A DNA stretch of 64,000 nucleotides from Hydrotalea sp. (GTDB lineage: Bacteria > Bacteroidota > Bacteroidia > Chitinophagales > Chitinophagaceae), in assembly GCA_022402565.1 (NCBI GenBank), contig JAKRSC010000011.1, forward strand, positions 124,001 through 188,000, given 5' to 3'. The translations under genes and the position numbers were made by a program. This document shows positions 62,901-64,000 of the stretch, in pieces. Numbering within the stretch: position 1 is the stretch's first letter; each line of letters starts with the position of its first letter. The notes under the pieces were generated by a model. The model ran no database searches. It worked only from the letters and a program-made list of their open reading frames with translations, and was not told the origin of the DNA.

Positions 62901-64000
62901 ATGATGCAGAGAATGAGAGAAAGGATTGGGTTATGGACATTGGCTTGTTTGTTGAGCCAGTTTTCGTTTGCGCAAAAAACAAAAGTCGATACTTTAGACG
63001 GTCGTTCAGATGATGTTGTTATTACTGCTACTCGTACAGAAAGAAAGCTCACCAATATTGCTGTTCCGGCAATAGTTGTTGGTCAAAAACAAATTTTGCA
63101 ATCAGGGTCTTTGCGTTTGAACGATATTTTACAAGAACAAACAGGCTTATTTGTTACATCTGGAACAGGCAGCGGAGCAGTTGGCGGAGGCGTTTTTGGA
63201 AACGGAATTCAGTTACAAGGTTTATCAGCCGATTATACCATGATCTTGTTAGATGGTGAACCATTGATTGGTAGACAAGGTGGTGTAATGGATCTTTCCC
63301 GCTTTGCAGTTGGAAATATTCGTAAAATTGAAATTATTAAAGGGCCGGCTTCAAGCTTATACGGTAGTGAAGCTATGGGTGGTGTTATTAATATCATTAC
63401 AGAGCCTTTATCTGGAAAGCAAACGCAAGTAGGTGCACGTTATGGATCATTTGCTACACAGGATTATCATATTAGCGGGTCATCTGCTAATGAAAAGAAT
63501 CAATTGTATTATTTTCTCAATAGGAATAGCAGTGCAGGATATGAGTTAGATAAAAACACTCCTGAAAAAACCCTCGACCCCTTTTACAATTATACAGCTC
63601 AATTAAAGTACACGCACAAATTCAATCGGAATACTAGGCTAACCTTGAATAATCGTTACTTCTACGGAAAACAAGAAAGTTTTTACGCTATCAATAGTCG
63701 TGAAATTAATGTAGGAGGACATGGAACAACAAATGATTTTACAATCAATCCTGTTTTGCATTATCAGTTTTCAGAAAAAATCAAAAACAGACTCAGTTTG
63801 GTTGCTAGTGGCTTTCACTTTGTACAAGATTTAGATAGTTTAAATAGTAAAGCCAACTATTATTACGATAGTTTTCGCCAAAATTTTTGGCGTGCAGAAA
63901 ACCAAACCGATTTTCAATTAGGCAACCACTTACTAACAGTTGGGGGAGGGTATACATTACAATCTGTTCTCACAACGCGTTATCGTGAACAAAAATTCCA
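62901..64000 (+). CDS. TonB-dependent receptor (3' partial)
   Basis: The frame starts at ATG 62901 and stays open to the window end, giving about 366 residues of a longer receptor. Signal peptide with SQFSFAQ; the plug follows directly (VVITATRTERKLTNIAVPAIVVG, GLSADYTMILLDGEPLIGR, KIEIIKGPASSLYGSEAMGGVINIIT), then the first barrel strands. The BtuB/CirA-like plug with no carboxypeptidase domain is typical of receptors for cobalamin, heme or siderophores. It follows the ChaN-like gene by 90 bases and may be part of the same uptake unit. Confidence 0.88.
   Translation, partial: MMQRMRERIGLWTLACLLSQFSFAQKTKVDTLDGRSDDVVITATRTERKLTNIAVPAIVVGQKQILQSGSLRLNDILQEQTGLFVTSGTGSGAVGGGVFGNGIQLQGLSADYTMILLDGEPLIGRQGGVMDLSRFAVGNIRKIEIIKGPASSLYGSEAMGGVINIITEPLSGKQTQVGARYGSFATQDYHISGSSANEKNQLYYFLNRNSSAGYELDKNTPEKTLDPFYNYTAQLKYTHKFNRNTRLTLNNRYFYGKQESFYAINSREINVGGHGTTNDFTINPVLHYQFSEKIKNRLSLVASGFHFVQDLDSLNSKANYYYDSFRQNFWRAENQTDFQLGNHLLTVGGGYTLQSVLTTRYREQKF

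Noticed and set aside
1-64000. CRISPR array, insertion sequence, prophage or defence island
   Set aside because: No repeat-spacer pattern, transposase, integrase or restriction gene was seen. The CHAT proteins carry signal peptides and have no CRISPR neighbours, so I do not call them CRISPR-linked.

Overview
The window comes from a low-GC member of the Bacteroidota, most likely the Chitinophagaceae. The evidence is a type IX secretion C-terminal domain, several TonB-dependent receptors with carboxypeptidase-like N-terminal domains, signal peptides and lipoboxes of the Bacteroidota style, and repeated -7 promoter elements of the form TAnnTTTG with an upstream TTG/TTTG about 18-20 bases away. 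Codon use looks uniform; I see no insertion sequence, prophage, CRISPR array or rRNA. It reads as an ordinary chromosomal segment with both ends cut inside genes.

Bases 1-8 kb: the end of a Ycf48-like repeat protein sorted by type IX secretion, a ribosome hibernation factor, a lipoprotein amidase, a flavin reductase, pdxH, and a minus-strand operon sco - fur-family regulator - SDR reductase. Divergent from it at 8.5-11.8 kb is merC - TonB receptor - histidine-rich lipoprotein. A 15-bp palindrome lies between the two units, so they look like one metal-responsive regulon.

11.9-28.2 kb: a TlpA-like thioredoxin, a membrane protein/XRE regulator pair with twin operators, two small genes (a 45-residue lipoprotein and an 82-residue protein), a glycosyltransferase, an EamA exporter, SixA, a tricorn-like protease, a lipoprotein followed by an exported TPR-CHAT protein, then the 5-oxoprolinase operon pxpB-pxpC-pxpA with an NRAMP-like carrier.

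28.2-42.9 kb: the rimP-nusA-infB operon with a hairpin in its leader, a DUF4834 protein, tRNA-Phe, a second and larger TPR-CHAT protein, and a galactose operon (galK, galT, sodium/sugar symporter).

42.9-64 kb: a second tricorn-like protease, an M23 peptidase, a thioredoxin-like protein, an aldo/keto reductase, ruvB, an AraC regulator with a cysteine cluster, an amidohydrolase, pflA/pflB for anaerobic pyruvate cleavage with a possible FNR-type site, and an iron-flavoured block: ferritin, three TonB receptors (the last cut by the window end) and a ChaN-like protein, with a perfect 18-bp palindrome before the second receptor.

No single block is clearly a new system. The best leads are the twin-operator XRE/membrane pair, the divergent metal regulon, the exported CHAT proteins, and an NRAMP-fold carrier without the metal-binding motif in the 5-oxoproline operon.
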